A stretch of DNA of 64,000 bases, taken from contig NZ_BAABAQ010000010.1 of NCBI RefSeq assembly GCF_039537505.1, positions 62,001 through 126,000 of the forward strand. The letters are read 5' to 3'. The notes under the pieces are model-generated. The model was not told the DNA's origin. It saw nothing but the letters and a program-made list of their open reading frames with translations, and searched no databases. Shown here piece after piece: positions 15,991 to 24,797 of the stretch (position 1 is the stretch's first letter; each line of letters opens with the position of its first letter). Both the position numbers and the translations under genes were made by a program. The stretch is from Streptosporangium oxazolinicum. Lineage in GTDB: Bacteria > Actinomycetota > Actinomycetes > Streptosporangiales > Streptosporangiaceae.

Positions 15991-17514
15991 ATGAAGCGCG
16001 GCCCAGAGCTGCTCCGTCTGGCGGAGACGGTCGTCTTCCCCGGCTTCGAGGGCAAGTCCCCGCCCGACTGGATCCGGCGCCGGCTCGGCGAGGGACTGGC
16101 CGGGGTGGTGCTCTTCTCCAGGAACATCGCCACCCCCTCCCAGGTCGCCGACCTCACGGCCGCGCTCCGCGAGGAGAACCCCCAGGTCCTGGTCGGCATC
16201 GACGAGGAGTCCGGCGAGGTCACCCGCCTGGAGGCCGTGGGCGGGAGCACCCGGCCCGGCAACTTCGCCCTTGGCGTGGTCGACGACATCGGCCTCACCG
16301 AGGAACTCGCCGCCGACCTCGGCCGCGACCTGGCCCTGGCGGGGGTGAACCTCAACTTCGCCCCCTCGGCCGACGTGAACTCCAACCCCGACAACCCGGT
16401 CATCGGCCTGCGTTCCTTCGGCGCGGACCCCGACCTCGTCGCCCGGCACACCACCGCCTGGATCCGGGGCATGCAGTCGGCGGGAGTGGCCGCCTGCGCC
16501 AAGCACTTCCCCGGGCACGGCGACACCTCGGTCGACTCCCACCACGGCGTGCCGCTCGTCGCCGCCACCCCGGGGGAACTGCGCGACGTGGCGCTGCGGC
16601 CCTTCCGCGCGGCCGTCGAGCAGGGGGTGCGCACGGTCATGACCGGGCACCTGCTCGTCTCCGCCCTGGACCCCGCGATGCCCGCCACCCTCAGCCGCCC
16701 GGTCCTGCACGACCTGCTCAGGGTCGAGCTGGGCTTCGAGGGCGTCATCGTCACCGATGGCATCGAGATGGCCGCCGTCTCCGGCCCGTACGGCATCGGC
16801 GGTGCCTCCGTCCTCGCCGTCGCCGGGGGCGCCGACGCGATCTGCGTGGGCGGCGAGCACGCCGGGGAGGAGACCGCGATCGGGATCCGCGACGCGATCG
16901 TGGACGCCGTGATCGAGGGCAGGCTCTCCGAGGAGCGGCTCGCCGACGCCTCCCGGCGCGTCTGCGAACTCGCCCTCTGGACCACGACCACCCCCCGGAG
17001 CGCGCTCTCACGCCCCGACGCCCCCGGCCGTCCCGGTGACCCGTCGATCGGCCTGGAAGCCGCCCGGCGGGCCCTGCGGATCACCCGCCGCTCCGCGAAC
17101 GCGGTGTTCCCCCTGCCCGCCCCGCCGCACGTCGTCGAGCTCGCCCCCGAGATGAACCTCGCCATCGAGAAGGACACCCCGTGGGGCGTCGGCGAGCCGC
17201 TCGGCAAGCTCCTTCCCGGCACCACGGTCACCCGGCTGACCGCCTCCGCCGCCACCGGAGGCGCCGTCGAGGCCGTGCTCGCCGCTGCGGCCGAGCGTCC
17301 CCTGGTCGTCGTCGTCCGCGACGCGCACCGCCACCCCTGGCAGGCCGACGCGCTCCGGCACCTCCTGGCCGCCCGCGCCGACGCGGTCGTGGTCGAGATG
17401 GGACTGCCCGGCCGCTCCGACCTCGGCGCCGTCCACATCGCCACCCACGGAGCCTCCCGCGTCTGCGGCCAGGCCGCCGCCGAACTCCTCGCCGGAGACA
17501 CGGGCACCACCTGA
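15991..17514 (+). CDS. Glycoside hydrolase family 3 beta-N-acetylhexosaminidase (NagZ-like)
   Basis: 507 residues without a signal peptide, so probably cytoplasmic. The N-terminal GH3 barrel carries the NagZ-type loop KHFPGHGDTSVDSHH near residue 170, which supplies the His-Asp acid/base pair, and the nucleophile Asp in VIVTDGIEM near residue 250. A C-terminal alpha/beta domain (about 350-500) is present. It should cleave terminal N-acetylhexosamine from chito-oligosaccharides or muropeptides. The AGGAGGGG ribosome site precedes ATG 15991. The shared CsnR-type operator and the nearby ngcEFG genes favour chitin/chitosan oligosaccharide use over wall recycling. Confidence 0.85.
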   Translation: MKRGPELLRLAETVVFPGFEGKSPPDWIRRRLGEGLAGVVLFSRNIATPSQVADLTAALREENPQVLVGIDEESGEVTRLEAVGGSTRPGNFALGVVDDIGLTEELAADLGRDLALAGVNLNFAPSADVNSNPDNPVIGLRSFGADPDLVARHTTAWIRGMQSAGVAACAKHFPGHGDTSVDSHHGVPLVAATPGELRDVALRPFRAAVEQGVRTVMTGHLLVSALDPAMPATLSRPVLHDLLRVELGFEGVIVTDGIEMAAVSGPYGIGGASVLAVAGGADAICVGGEHAGEETAIGIRDAIVDAVIEGRLSEERLADASRRVCELALWTTTTPRSALSRPDAPGRPGDPSIGLEAARRALRITRRSANAVFPLPAPPHVVELAPEMNLAIEKDTPWGVGEPLGKLLPGTTVTRLTASAATGGAVEAVLAAAAERPLVVVVRDAHRHPWQADALRHLLAARADAVVVEMGLPGRSDLGAVHIATHGASRVCGQAAAELLAGDTGTT

Positions 17515-17530
17515 CTCGATGGCCCTCTCT

Positions 17531-17604
17531 CGGGGTACGGAGGGTTTCCCGGGGTGCGGCGGCCTCCTGAGGTGCGGCATTTTCCCGGGGTACGGCGGTG
17601 GGGA
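17531..17604. repeat. Tandem repeat, 18-19 bp, four copies
   Basis: Copies of (C/T)G(G/A)GGT(A/G)CGG followed by a variable 8-9 bp start at 17531, 17550, 17568 and 17586. They fill the gap between the GH3 stop codon and the pentapeptide-repeat gene. Confidence 0.6.
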
Positions 17605-17635
17605 TTCTGTCGGGGCGGGCTGCTTGAATCGTGGG

Positions 17636-18337
17636 ATGAATGCGGCACAGTTACTGGCGGACCAGCGCGAGATCCACGGCGTCGATCTGGCGGGGCTCTC
17701 GCTCGGCGAGCATCTGACCGGTGACGGGCCCTACGTGTTCAGGGAGTGTGACCTCACCGGCGCGGACCTCGCCGGGGCGTCGCTGGTCGAGGCCACGTTC
17801 GAGAAGTGCGTGCTGGAGCGGGCCGACTTCCGCCGTGCGGACCTGGACGGGGCGCGCTTCTCCGGTGGCGGGGGATCGGGGCTCAGGTTCGCGAACGCCG
17901 AGATCGTCGACGCGACCTTCACCGACGTCGACCTGTCGGGCGCGCGCTTCGAGCTCGCCCTGCTCACCGACGTCACCTTCACCGGCTGCCGCATGATCGG
18001 CGCTGTGCTGTCCGCCTGCCGGGGTACCGGCTACCGGTTCGACGGTTCCAACCTGGCGCTGGCCGACCTCACCGGCTGCTCGCTCCGAGGTCTCCACCTG
18101 CGGGGCGTCCGCTTCGACGACGCCAACCTGTCGGGCTGCGACTTCACCAAGACCGTGTTCGAGGACTGCCGCCTGATCGGCGCCCGCACCGTCGAGACGG
18201 TCTTCACCAAGGCGGACCTGCGCGGCGCCGACCTCGGCGAGGTCGACGACACCCGGCTCAGGTCGTTGCGCGGAGCGGTCATCAGCCCCACCCAGGCCGC
18301 CCTGATCCTCGCCGCCCGCGGCCTCACCGTGACCTGA
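17636..18337 (+). CDS. Pentapeptide-repeat protein
   Basis: 233 residues, nearly all built of A(D/N)LXX-type pentapeptides (CDLTGADLAGASLVEATFEK, GADLGEVDDTRLRSLRGAVIS near the end), which fold as a right-handed beta-helix. Some such proteins mimic DNA and shield gyrase from quinolones; others have no known activity. ATG 17636 is chosen because an earlier in-frame start (17519) would run through the repeat-containing gap and has an unrelated composition. No operon partners are evident. Confidence 0.85.
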   Translation: MNAAQLLADQREIHGVDLAGLSLGEHLTGDGPYVFRECDLTGADLAGASLVEATFEKCVLERADFRRADLDGARFSGGGGSGLRFANAEIVDATFTDVDLSGARFELALLTDVTFTGCRMIGAVLSACRGTGYRFDGSNLALADLTGCSLRGLHLRGVRFDDANLSGCDFTKTVFEDCRLIGARTVETVFTKADLRGADLGEVDDTRLRSLRGAVISPTQAALILAARGLTVT

Positions 18338-18533
18338 CACGTCGGACCCCTCGGAACGCGACAAGGTTTCGAGTGCCTGGGGCACGTGAGCTCACGATCC
18401 CCTCGTACGGTGGCGCGATCTTCACCCGCCTTCACCTGGTGAGAGCCGATGAAAGTCGGTTACGAACCGCATCTAGACATGAAAGGTGAACAACCGGGAA
18501 ACTCTGCATGATCGTGGCGAAAGGGGTCCTGGC

Positions 18534-19472
18534 ATGGGCGGTATCTGTGACGGGCGTGTGGTGATCGTGACCGGCGCCGGGCGCGGCATCGGCAGGGAGC
18601 ACGCCCTGGAGTTCGCCAGACAGGGGGCCAGAGTCGTGGTCAACGACCTCGGCACCGGCCGCGAGGGCGACGGGCGCTCCGCGGGCCCCGCCCTGGAGGT
18701 GGTCGAGGAGATCCGCGACCTGGGCGGCCGGGCCGTGGCCAATAGCGATGACGTCACCGCGTGGGACGGCGCGGCCCGCCTGGTCAAGATGGCGCTGAGC
18801 GCCTTCGGACGGCTGGACGTGCTGGTGAACAACGCCGGGTTCGTCCGTGACCGGATGCTGGTCTCGATGACCGAGCAGGAGTGGGACGACGTGATCCGGG
18901 TCCACCTCAAGGGCCACTTCCTGCCGCTGCGGCACGCGGGCGCCCACTGGCGGGAGCGGTCGGAGGCGGGCGACCTCGTGGACGCCCGGGTGATCAACAC
19001 CTCCTCCGGGGCCGGGCTGTTCGGCGGCGTCGGCCAGGGCAACCACTCCGCGGCCACGGCGGGTGTCGTGGCACTCACCCAGACCGCCGCCGCGGAGCTC
19101 GGCCGCCACGGCGTCACGGTGAACGCGATCGTCCCGGCCGCCCGCACCCGGATGACCGAGGAGGTCCTCACCACGACGGCCGGGCCGGTGGGCGGCTTCG
19201 ACGCCGCGCACCCGGCCAACATCGCGCCCCTGGTGACCTGGCTCGGCTCGACCGGATCCCGGCACGTCACCGGCAGGGTCTTCGAGGTCGAGGGCGGAGC
19301 CGTCTCCCTCGCCGACGGCTGGCGGCACGGCCCCCGCGCCGACCGGAACACCCGCTGGAACCCCACCGACATCGGCGACGCCGTCGCCAAACTCCTCGTC
19401 GACGCCCCCGACCCGGAGCCGGTCCGTGGAGCCTGGACGAGTAAGCCGGAAGCCGGGGCAGTGACCGGGTGA
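18534..19472 (+). CDS. SDR-family protein lacking the catalytic Tyr and Lys
   Basis: 312 residues of the HSD17B4/FabG-like SDR group. The cofactor loop TGAGRGIG (near 15) and NNAG are intact, and the catalytic-region serines S157/S158 are present. However, the usual YxxxK is read as HSAAT: H171 replaces Tyr and T175 replaces Lys (codons CAC and ACG at 19044-19058). The fold should persist but normal hydride chemistry should not. ATG 18534 follows AAAGGGG with 7-bp spacing. It could be a decayed enzyme, or a binding or regulatory variant. A KstR2-like regulator lies 3 kb upstream. Confidence 0.82.
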   Translation: MGGICDGRVVIVTGAGRGIGREHALEFARQGARVVVNDLGTGREGDGRSAGPALEVVEEIRDLGGRAVANSDDVTAWDGAARLVKMALSAFGRLDVLVNNAGFVRDRMLVSMTEQEWDDVIRVHLKGHFLPLRHAGAHWRERSEAGDLVDARVINTSSGAGLFGGVGQGNHSAATAGVVALTQTAAAELGRHGVTVNAIVPAARTRMTEEVLTTTAGPVGGFDAAHPANIAPLVTWLGSTGSRHVTGRVFEVEGGAVSLADGWRHGPRADRNTRWNPTDIGDAVAKLLVDAPDPEPVRGAWTSKPEAGAVTG

Positions 19473-19756
19473 CGAGTCGGCCGGTGGCACCGGTGTGCCG
19501 GATCACCGCCGTCAACGCCAAGATCGGGCGAGCGACGCGGACCGCGCCGCCCGGCAGGCCGCGTCCGCCGTGACAGGCCGATGCCCCACCCGCCTGACAT
19601 GGGGCCACCTCGAACTCACACGAGAGGTGGAGCCGGGTGACATAGGCTTTCAGCGCCCGATGGAGATCGCCCGTGGTGTGGCCGTCCGCCACGTTCACCG
19701 TCGTGGCGGCTCTGGCGACGCCTCGGGTGCGCTGAGGGAGGAGATGCCGATGTCCC

Positions 19757-20770
19757 ATGTCTGATCTGGCGTCGTGGTCGTTCGGGTTGCCGGTCGTGCA
19801 GGCTCCCATGGCCGGTGGGGCGTCCACTCCCGAGCTGGCCGCGGCCGTGTCCGAAGCCGGGGGTCTGGGATTTCTCGCGGCAGGCTACAAGACGGCCGCG
19901 CGGACACGCCAGGAGATCGAGCGGACGCGTGAGCTCACCTCCCGTCCGTTCGGGGTGAACGTGTTCATGCCTACGGCCGACGAGGTCGATCAGGCTGAGA
20001 TCGACGCCTACGCGCGAGTCATCGAGGGAGAGGCGCGGCTGCTGAGCGCCACCCTGGGAATCCCGCGCGGGGGCGACGACGATTTCACGGCCAAGGTCGC
20101 GGATCTGCTGACGGATCCGCCCGCGGTGGTGGGGTTCACGTTCGGCTGTCCGGAGGACGAGCTGATCCAGGCGTTCCGCCACAGGGGGACCACTGTGATG
20201 GTCACGGTGACGTCGGCGGCCGAGGCACGGCTCGCCTCGGCCGCCGATGTGCTGTGCGTCCAGGGGGAGGAGGCGGGTGGCCATCGCGGGTCGTTCACCA
20301 ATGCGGACGTCGAGGCGATGAGCCTGGAGCGGCTGCTCTCCCAGGTGCGAGAGGTGTCACGGCTTCCCCTCGTCGCGGCGGGCGGTGTCGCCTCGTCCGC
20401 CGACGTCTCCCGGGTCCTGTCCGCGGGAGCGGTCGCGGCCGTGGCGGGCACCGCCTTCCTGCTCTGTCCCGAGAGCGGGACCAGCGTGGTCCATCGGGCG
20501 GCGCTGACCGATCCCCGCTTCACGCGTACCGCCGTCACCAGAGCCTTCACCGGACGTCCGGCGCGCGGCCTGGTCAACCGATTCATGACGGAGTACTCCG
20601 GCCGGGCCCCCGCGGCCTATCCGCAGGTCCACCATCTTACGGCGCCGCTGCGCCGCGCCGCGGCGGCCCGAGGGGACGCCGAGACACTGCACCTTTGGGC
20701 CGGGACCTCCTGGAACCGGGCACGAAGCACACCGGCGGCGAACGTCACCGCGGACCTGGCCGCGATCTGA
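19757..20770 (+). CDS. Nitronate monooxygenase / 2-nitropropane dioxygenase family
   Basis: 337 residues, an FMN-binding TIM barrel. The N terminus LPVVQAPMAGGASTPELAAAVSEAGGLGFLAAGYKT is typical of class I NMO; VQGEEAGGHRGSF (near 176) carries the usual active-site His; the FMN phosphate loops VAAGGVASSADV and AGTAFLLCPES are present. It oxidises alkyl nitronates such as propionate-3-nitronate, detoxifying nitro compounds, although some relatives are enoyl reductases. A GGAGGAG ribosome site precedes ATG 19757. It stands alone. Confidence 0.85.
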   Translation: MSDLASWSFGLPVVQAPMAGGASTPELAAAVSEAGGLGFLAAGYKTAARTRQEIERTRELTSRPFGVNVFMPTADEVDQAEIDAYARVIEGEARLLSATLGIPRGGDDDFTAKVADLLTDPPAVVGFTFGCPEDELIQAFRHRGTTVMVTVTSAAEARLASAADVLCVQGEEAGGHRGSFTNADVEAMSLERLLSQVREVSRLPLVAAGGVASSADVSRVLSAGAVAAVAGTAFLLCPESGTSVVHRAALTDPRFTRTAVTRAFTGRPARGLVNRFMTEYSGRAPAAYPQVHHLTAPLRRAAAARGDAETLHLWAGTSWNRARSTPAANVTADLAAI

Positions 20771-21000
20771 GAACGGTCTCCGAAGTCTCCGGCGCACCTG
20801 AAGGCCCGACCTCCTGGTCTGCTGGACTTCGGGTGGGCTGTCGCCGTACCGGACCGCGTTGAGGCGGGTGGCTCCATCTCGATCGGGTTCGGTGTGCTCA
20901 CGGTTGAGCGGGCCGCCGCCGTGTTCGGGTGAGGTGCACGCTGTTGAGGCCGATGTCGTCGGTGGTTGCCGGGGCGCATCGGTGGGGCACCCCTTCCGGG

Positions 21001-21370
21001 ACCTACAGCCGTACGTGGGAGCTGCACGACGGCCAAGCCGACGCTGAAGCGTGGGCGGGGGCTGCCTACAGCGATCAGACGCTGGTCACCCAGGTAGCCG
21101 GGAGACACGCGGACCATGCCCACGTCGGGGACACGATCACCGGACGGCCCACTTCGTCATCCACGCTTCCCAGCTTGGTGGTGCAGATGCTCCAGCATTG
21201 GGACATCGTGGGACGTCCTGGAAGGGGTGCGCACCTACTGGCTCCGGCATGGCGAGTTGCCGCTGCACGGCGCCTGGGTGCGCATCACCCCGGACGGCGC
21301 CATCCACCTCCAGCGCGGACGGTGGAGAGCGACCATCGGTCCACCCTCCGGGCCGGGGGTCACGAAGTGA
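21001..21370 (+). pseudogene. Remnant of a PCMT-like SAM-dependent methyltransferase
   Basis: Two coding fragments in different frames. The first (to about 21215) reads YSDQTLVTQVAGRHADHAH followed by GRPTSSSTLPSLVVQMLQHW, a segment resembling the N-terminal region of protein-L-isoaspartate-type methyltransferases. The second (from about 21206) reads WDVLEGVRTYWLRHGELPLHG then ITPDGAIHLQRGRW and a stop at 21370, resembling the C-terminal end of the same proteins. The central SAM-binding domain (LDVGTGSGY type, some 200 residues) is missing. The junction lies at a near-repeat TGGGACATCG/TGGGACGTCC. The flanks 20771-21000 and 21371-21530 hold nothing clear. Confidence 0.5.
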
Positions 21371-21530
21371 CATCGGCGTGAATCTGAGGAGGTGGCGAAC
21401 AACCCTGCGCTGTGTCGGAGAGACACGCTTCAGTTGGTGCTGCGACCGGAAACGATCACCAGGTTGGGGGAGCGCCTGCGGCTGAACAGGGCCGAAGTCG
21501 ACGCGAGCGGGCTGAGGGGCGCCGTAAGCA

Positions 21531-22349
21531 TCAGATCCGTCTCCTGGTACGGCGGGCGGCGACCACCGAGGCTGTCACGAGCAGGGACACCAGTCCCCAG
21601 TAGAGGTAGTCGCGTGTGCTGTGCCAGGGCAGGTATGCCCACTGACCGTCGAACTGGAAGAGCACGAGGCCGGTCCCGGCGTAGATCGCGCTCGCCAGGG
21701 TCCAGCGCGGGTCCCTGGCGATCAGGGTGGCCCACAGTGCCGCACCGAGCAGCAGTACGTCGATACCCGTGCTGACCTGGGCCCATGGCGCATGCGCGTA
21801 CAGTCCGAAGCGGCCGACCGAGGGCAGCCAGAAGAAGGCGGGGATGAGCGCCCACGTCCACGACCGTCTGGTCAGCCCCTTGCCGGGCCGTACGGCGAGC
21901 ACCGCCAAGCCCACGACGATCACGTGGCTGCGGATTGACGGCTCCAGGGGCGTGAGGACCTCGAAGACGAACAGCGCCAGGGGTAGGGCCGGTCTTACCC
22001 AGCCCAGCGTCACCAGCAGGAGAAGCGCGATCGACGTCTCGGTCCCCAATGGGAACCTCGCCGGCCCGGCCATGGAGAACTCCGCCACGATCAGTGCGAG
22101 CACGGCCAGGTGCAGCCCGTCCGCCCACCAGGGCGCGCGGGTCCTTCGCGCCTCGAGCGCGTGCGCGGCGAACGCGCCGGACATGAGCGCGGCCATTTCG
22201 CGGATGAGCGGGCGGCGCGGGATTGATGCCGTGTCGCGACGGGAGGCGAGTATCAGCGTGCCGATCAGCTCCTCGCCATGCCGATCGCGGTAGTCCTTGG
22301 GGTAGAGCAGCAGTAGGCGGCGGTAGCAAGCCTCCAGGCGGCCGCTCAT
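21531..22349 (-). CDS. Multi-pass membrane protein, PadR partner
   Basis: 272 residues. The N terminus (LEACYRRLLLLYPKDYRDRHGEELIGTL) matches the cytosolic helix found at the start of many actinobacterial membrane proteins paired with PadR regulators. About seven hydrophobic segments follow, ending with a basic tail RRTRRRI. The enzymatic or transport role is unknown. ATG 22349 overlaps the PadR stop codon by four bases, so the two are translationally coupled and controlled together. Confidence 0.8.
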   Translation of the reverse strand: MSGRLEACYRRLLLLYPKDYRDRHGEELIGTLILASRRDTASIPRRPLIREMAALMSGAFAAHALEARRTRAPWWADGLHLAVLALIVAEFSMAGPARFPLGTETSIALLLLVTLGWVRPALPLALFVFEVLTPLEPSIRSHVIVVGLAVLAVRPGKGLTRRSWTWALIPAFFWLPSVGRFGLYAHAPWAQVSTGIDVLLLGAALWATLIARDPRWTLASAIYAGTGLVLFQFDGQWAYLPWHSTRDYLYWGLVSLLVTASVVAARRTRRRI

Positions 22350-22666
22350 GCGCCGGTTACCGCGACCCGGCCGGTGACGAGGTTGACGGCCCGCTGGAGC
22401 CGCGCGGCCTCCGCCCGAACGGCGTCCGTCCCCTCGTCGGTGATCCGGTAGTAACGCCGGACGCGACCGTCCACGACCTGCTCGTGGTCCGTCGCCACCA
22501 GGCTTTCTTCCTCCAGGCGGTCCAGGGTGCGGTACATCGTGGCGACGGCGATCCGCACCTGCCCGCCCGACTGCTCCCGCGTGCGCAGAATGATCCCGTA
22601 GCCGTGCAGCGGTCCGTCCAGCAGTGCCGAAAGGATGAAGTAGGTCGCTTCCGTCATCTTGCCCAT
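22346..22666 (-). CDS. PadR-family transcriptional regulator
   Basis: 106 residues from ATG 22666. A PadR winged helix (TEATYFILSALLDGPLHGYGIILRT, then ATMYRTLDRLEEESLV) and a short C-terminal helix for dimerisation. An upstream in-frame GTG at 22705 lies across the operator and is rejected; the ATG at 22657 is an alternative. The -10 TATCCT is seven bases before ATG 22666, so the mRNA is probably leaderless. PadR proteins of this class repress their own operon until a hydrophobic or envelope-active compound binds. Confidence 0.85.
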   Translation of the reverse strand: MGKMTEATYFILSALLDGPLHGYGIILRTREQSGGQVRIAVATMYRTLDRLEEESLVATDHEQVVDGRVRRYYRITDEGTDAVRAEAARLQRAVNLVTGRVAVTGA

Positions 22667-22673
22667 GACTCGC

Positions 22674-22697
22674 AGGATATATCCATAATGGATATAT
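22674..22697 (-). promoter_or_regulatory. PadR operator: perfect palindrome over the -10
   Basis: 22677-22697 is a perfect 21-bp palindrome with 10-bp arms (ATATATCCAT, A, ATGGATATAT). It is very AT-rich in a high-GC region. It overlaps the leaderless -10 TATCCT (22674-22679) of the PadR gene, so bound PadR would block RNA polymerase. Confidence 0.75.
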
Positions 22698-23081
22698 TGC
22701 AGCACGCCGCAAGGGGGAAACTCCGACGCTGTTCACACCGATGCCGATGGCCGATGACTGTTGCCGTGGATGGAGACGATCGCGCCTTCTCATCACCGAT
22801 CGGACATGACCTGTCCTCTCCAGCGGGCTATGCGATTACAGGCGACCCGGTGACCATTTTTGGTCACGGCATTGGGTGACCCGCTTTGAGCGGTCTCGTC
22901 GCACGCGTCGCCACCACGCCCATCACCCGGCACAGGTGCCAGGAGGAGTGGATGCTGCGGGCGATAAGCCATATCGGTGCGCACCCGTTGCCGGAAATAT
23001 GCGACATCCAGTCCATGGCTCGGCATGTCGCTTCTGGGTAAGGTGCCTTCTGGTTATTTGGTGCTGACGCAGGGGGTTTTC
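22698..23081. other. Intergenic region between PadR operator and ATP-grasp gene
   Basis: No gene supported. It contains a small inverted repeat GTGACC/GGTCAC around a T-rich loop at 22850-22867. The right part (22960-23080) carries the promoter region of the ATP-grasp gene, though no clear -10/-35 pair was found. Confidence 0.35.
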
Positions 23082-23915
23082 GTGGGCGTTTCCGTGGCGT
23101 ATGTGACCTTCGCCGACCCGGACGGGCTCGACGACGAGAAGGAGGTCGCCGTCGCGGCGTGGGCCGAGGAGGGGATCACCGGGCGGATCGCGCGGTGGGA
23201 CGACCCCGGGGTCGACTGGGCCGCGTTCGACGCCGTCGTGGTCCGTACGCCCTGGGACTACGTGAGTCGGCGGGCGGAGTTCCTCGCGTGGGCCCACCGG
23301 ACGGAGGCGGTCACGCGGCTGTTCAATCCGGCGGCCGTGCTGGAGCGCAACACCGACAAGGTCTACCTGCGGGACCTGGACGTGCCGTCCATTCCCACCT
23401 ACTGGGTCGCGCCGGGTGAGGCCGTGGACTTCCCGGTCCTGGGCGAGTACGTGGTCAAGCCCTCCATCTCGGCGGGAGCCCGCGACACGATCAGGACCGG
23501 GGACCGGAAGGAGGCCGAGGCCCACGCGGCCCGGCTGGCCGCCGGGGGACGGACCGCGATGGTCCAGCCGTACCTGGACATGGTCGAGACCGAGGGGGAG
23601 ACCTCGCTGCTGTACTTCGGCGGCCGGTTCAGTCATGCCATCCGGCGCAACGCGATGCTGGTGGAGAGCGCCACCAGGCCGGGGCGGGGGAACGACCACG
23701 GGGAACCGCGCGTCCCCGAACCCGACCAGATCGCGCTGGCCGAGCGGGTGCTCGGTGAGTTTCCCGAGGTGCTCTACGCCCGCGTGGACCTGGTCCGCCT
23801 CGCCGACGGCAGTCCGGCTCTCATCGAGGTGGAGCTCACCGAGCCGTACCTGTTCCTGCGGTACGTGCCCGGCGCCGCCGCGACCCTGGCCCGCGCCCTG
23901 GCCGAAGCGCTCTGA
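23082..23915 (+). CDS. ATP-grasp domain protein (RimK/glutathione-synthetase-like ligase)
   Basis: 277 residues. Landmarks are VVRTPWDYVSR (near 51), NPAAVLERNTDKVYLRDL (near 84), the ATP-binding strand YVVKPSISAGARDTI (near 125) and the metal-site region ALIEVELTEPYLFLR near the C terminus, where E and N/E residues bind magnesium. Relatives form C-N bonds on unknown carboxylates. GTG 23082 is chosen because AGGGGG (23071-23076) is five bases upstream; a longer in-frame start at 22977 has atypical composition. It is a single gene followed by twin hairpins. Confidence 0.8.
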   Translation: MGVSVAYVTFADPDGLDDEKEVAVAAWAEEGITGRIARWDDPGVDWAAFDAVVVRTPWDYVSRRAEFLAWAHRTEAVTRLFNPAAVLERNTDKVYLRDLDVPSIPTYWVAPGEAVDFPVLGEYVVKPSISAGARDTIRTGDRKEAEAHAARLAAGGRTAMVQPYLDMVETEGETSLLYFGGRFSHAIRRNAMLVESATRPGRGNDHGEPRVPEPDQIALAERVLGEFPEVLYARVDLVRLADGSPALIEVELTEPYLFLRYVPGAAATLARALAEAL

Positions 23916-23916
23916 C

Positions 23917-23959
23917 GTCCCGTGCGGGACGGTCCGTACAGGTTCCTGCTGTACGGACC
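23917..23959 (+). terminator. Twin-hairpin terminator of the ATP-grasp gene
   Basis: GTCCC/GGGAC (23917-23930) is followed directly by a perfect 11-bp stem, GGTCCGTACAG with CTGTACGGACC (23931-23959, 7-base loop). It begins right after the stop codon. Confidence 0.65.
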
Positions 23960-24146
23960 CGGGGCCGCCGCCGCCCCAGGGTTCGTGCGAAATTCGGATC
24001 TTTAGGCGAGGTGAGGGCTTCGGATCCACAGGACGGCTCCGCGCAGGCGAAGGCCGGCCAGGTGACTTTCGGGCGTCTTGCCGAAGCGGAAGGCCGGCCC
24101 GTGCCACTCCTCGTCGGCCCGAACCCGTTCGGCGGGACGGCCGCTC

Positions 24147-24797
24147 TCAACCGTGGCCCGGTACGGTGACGGCCGGACCCGCTTCCCGCGGGCTCGCCTC
24201 CGTACGCAGGATCCGCCAGCACGCGTAGGCGCACAGGCCCGTCGCGGGCGTGCCCAGCACCGTCGCGGCGATGCCCAGAGCGGTCACCCGCCCCGCCAGG
24301 TACAGCGGCACCATCACCGTCACGGAGAGGCCGAACTTCGCCAGGAACACCGCCGTGCACGCCTGGTAGCGCCGCAGCCGCGCCCGATCGCGCCGCCAGC
24401 CGGACCGCTCACCGCGCAGTCCTTCGACCAGCCCCCCGATGATCGGCCACCGCACCAGCATGGACACCAGGAACACCGTCCCCGCGACCGCCGGCAGCGA
24501 CACGCTGACGAGGTAGAAGTCGACCGCCTGTCCGGTGCCGCCGGCCAGCGACGCGGACACCCCCACGATCATGAGCCCGGCCCCCGCCTGCCAGTACTTC
24601 CGGTCGGTGCACGCCCGGACGATCGCGAACACCGCGACGGCACCGACCGCCACCAGCGCGGAGAGGAGAACCCGGCCGGTCAGCAGATGGGCGATCAGGA
24701 ACACCGCCTTCGACACCACGGCCTCGGCGACGGTCCGCCAGCCGCCCACGGCGGCGAACAAGGTCAGTGACCTCCGCGTGAGCACGCCCATGGTCAC
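24147..24797 (-). CDS. DUF3159-family integral membrane protein
   Basis: 216 residues with about five to six hydrophobic segments. The N-terminal AAVGGWRTVAEAVVSKAVFLIAH and later LVRWPIIGGLVEGL and WRRDRARLRRYQ match DUF3159 proteins, found across actinobacteria with unknown function. Its GTG overlaps the stop of the FAD monooxygenase gene (GTGA), so it is translated from the same message. It might be a membrane partner or tolerance factor for that enzyme's product; this is inference. Confidence 0.78.
   Translation of the reverse strand: MTMGVLTRRSLTLFAAVGGWRTVAEAVVSKAVFLIAHLLTGRVLLSALVAVGAVAVFAIVRACTDRKYWQAGAGLMIVGVSASLAGGTGQAVDFYLVSVSLPAVAGTVFLVSMLVRWPIIGGLVEGLRGERSGWRRDRARLRRYQACTAVFLAKFGLSVTVMVPLYLAGRVTALGIAATVLGTPATGLCAYACWRILRTEASPREAGPAVTVPGHG

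Noticed and set aside
19473..19756. Gene in the gap between the SDR and nitronate monooxygenase genes
   Set aside because: Open frames on both strands have erratic codon use and no recognisable product.
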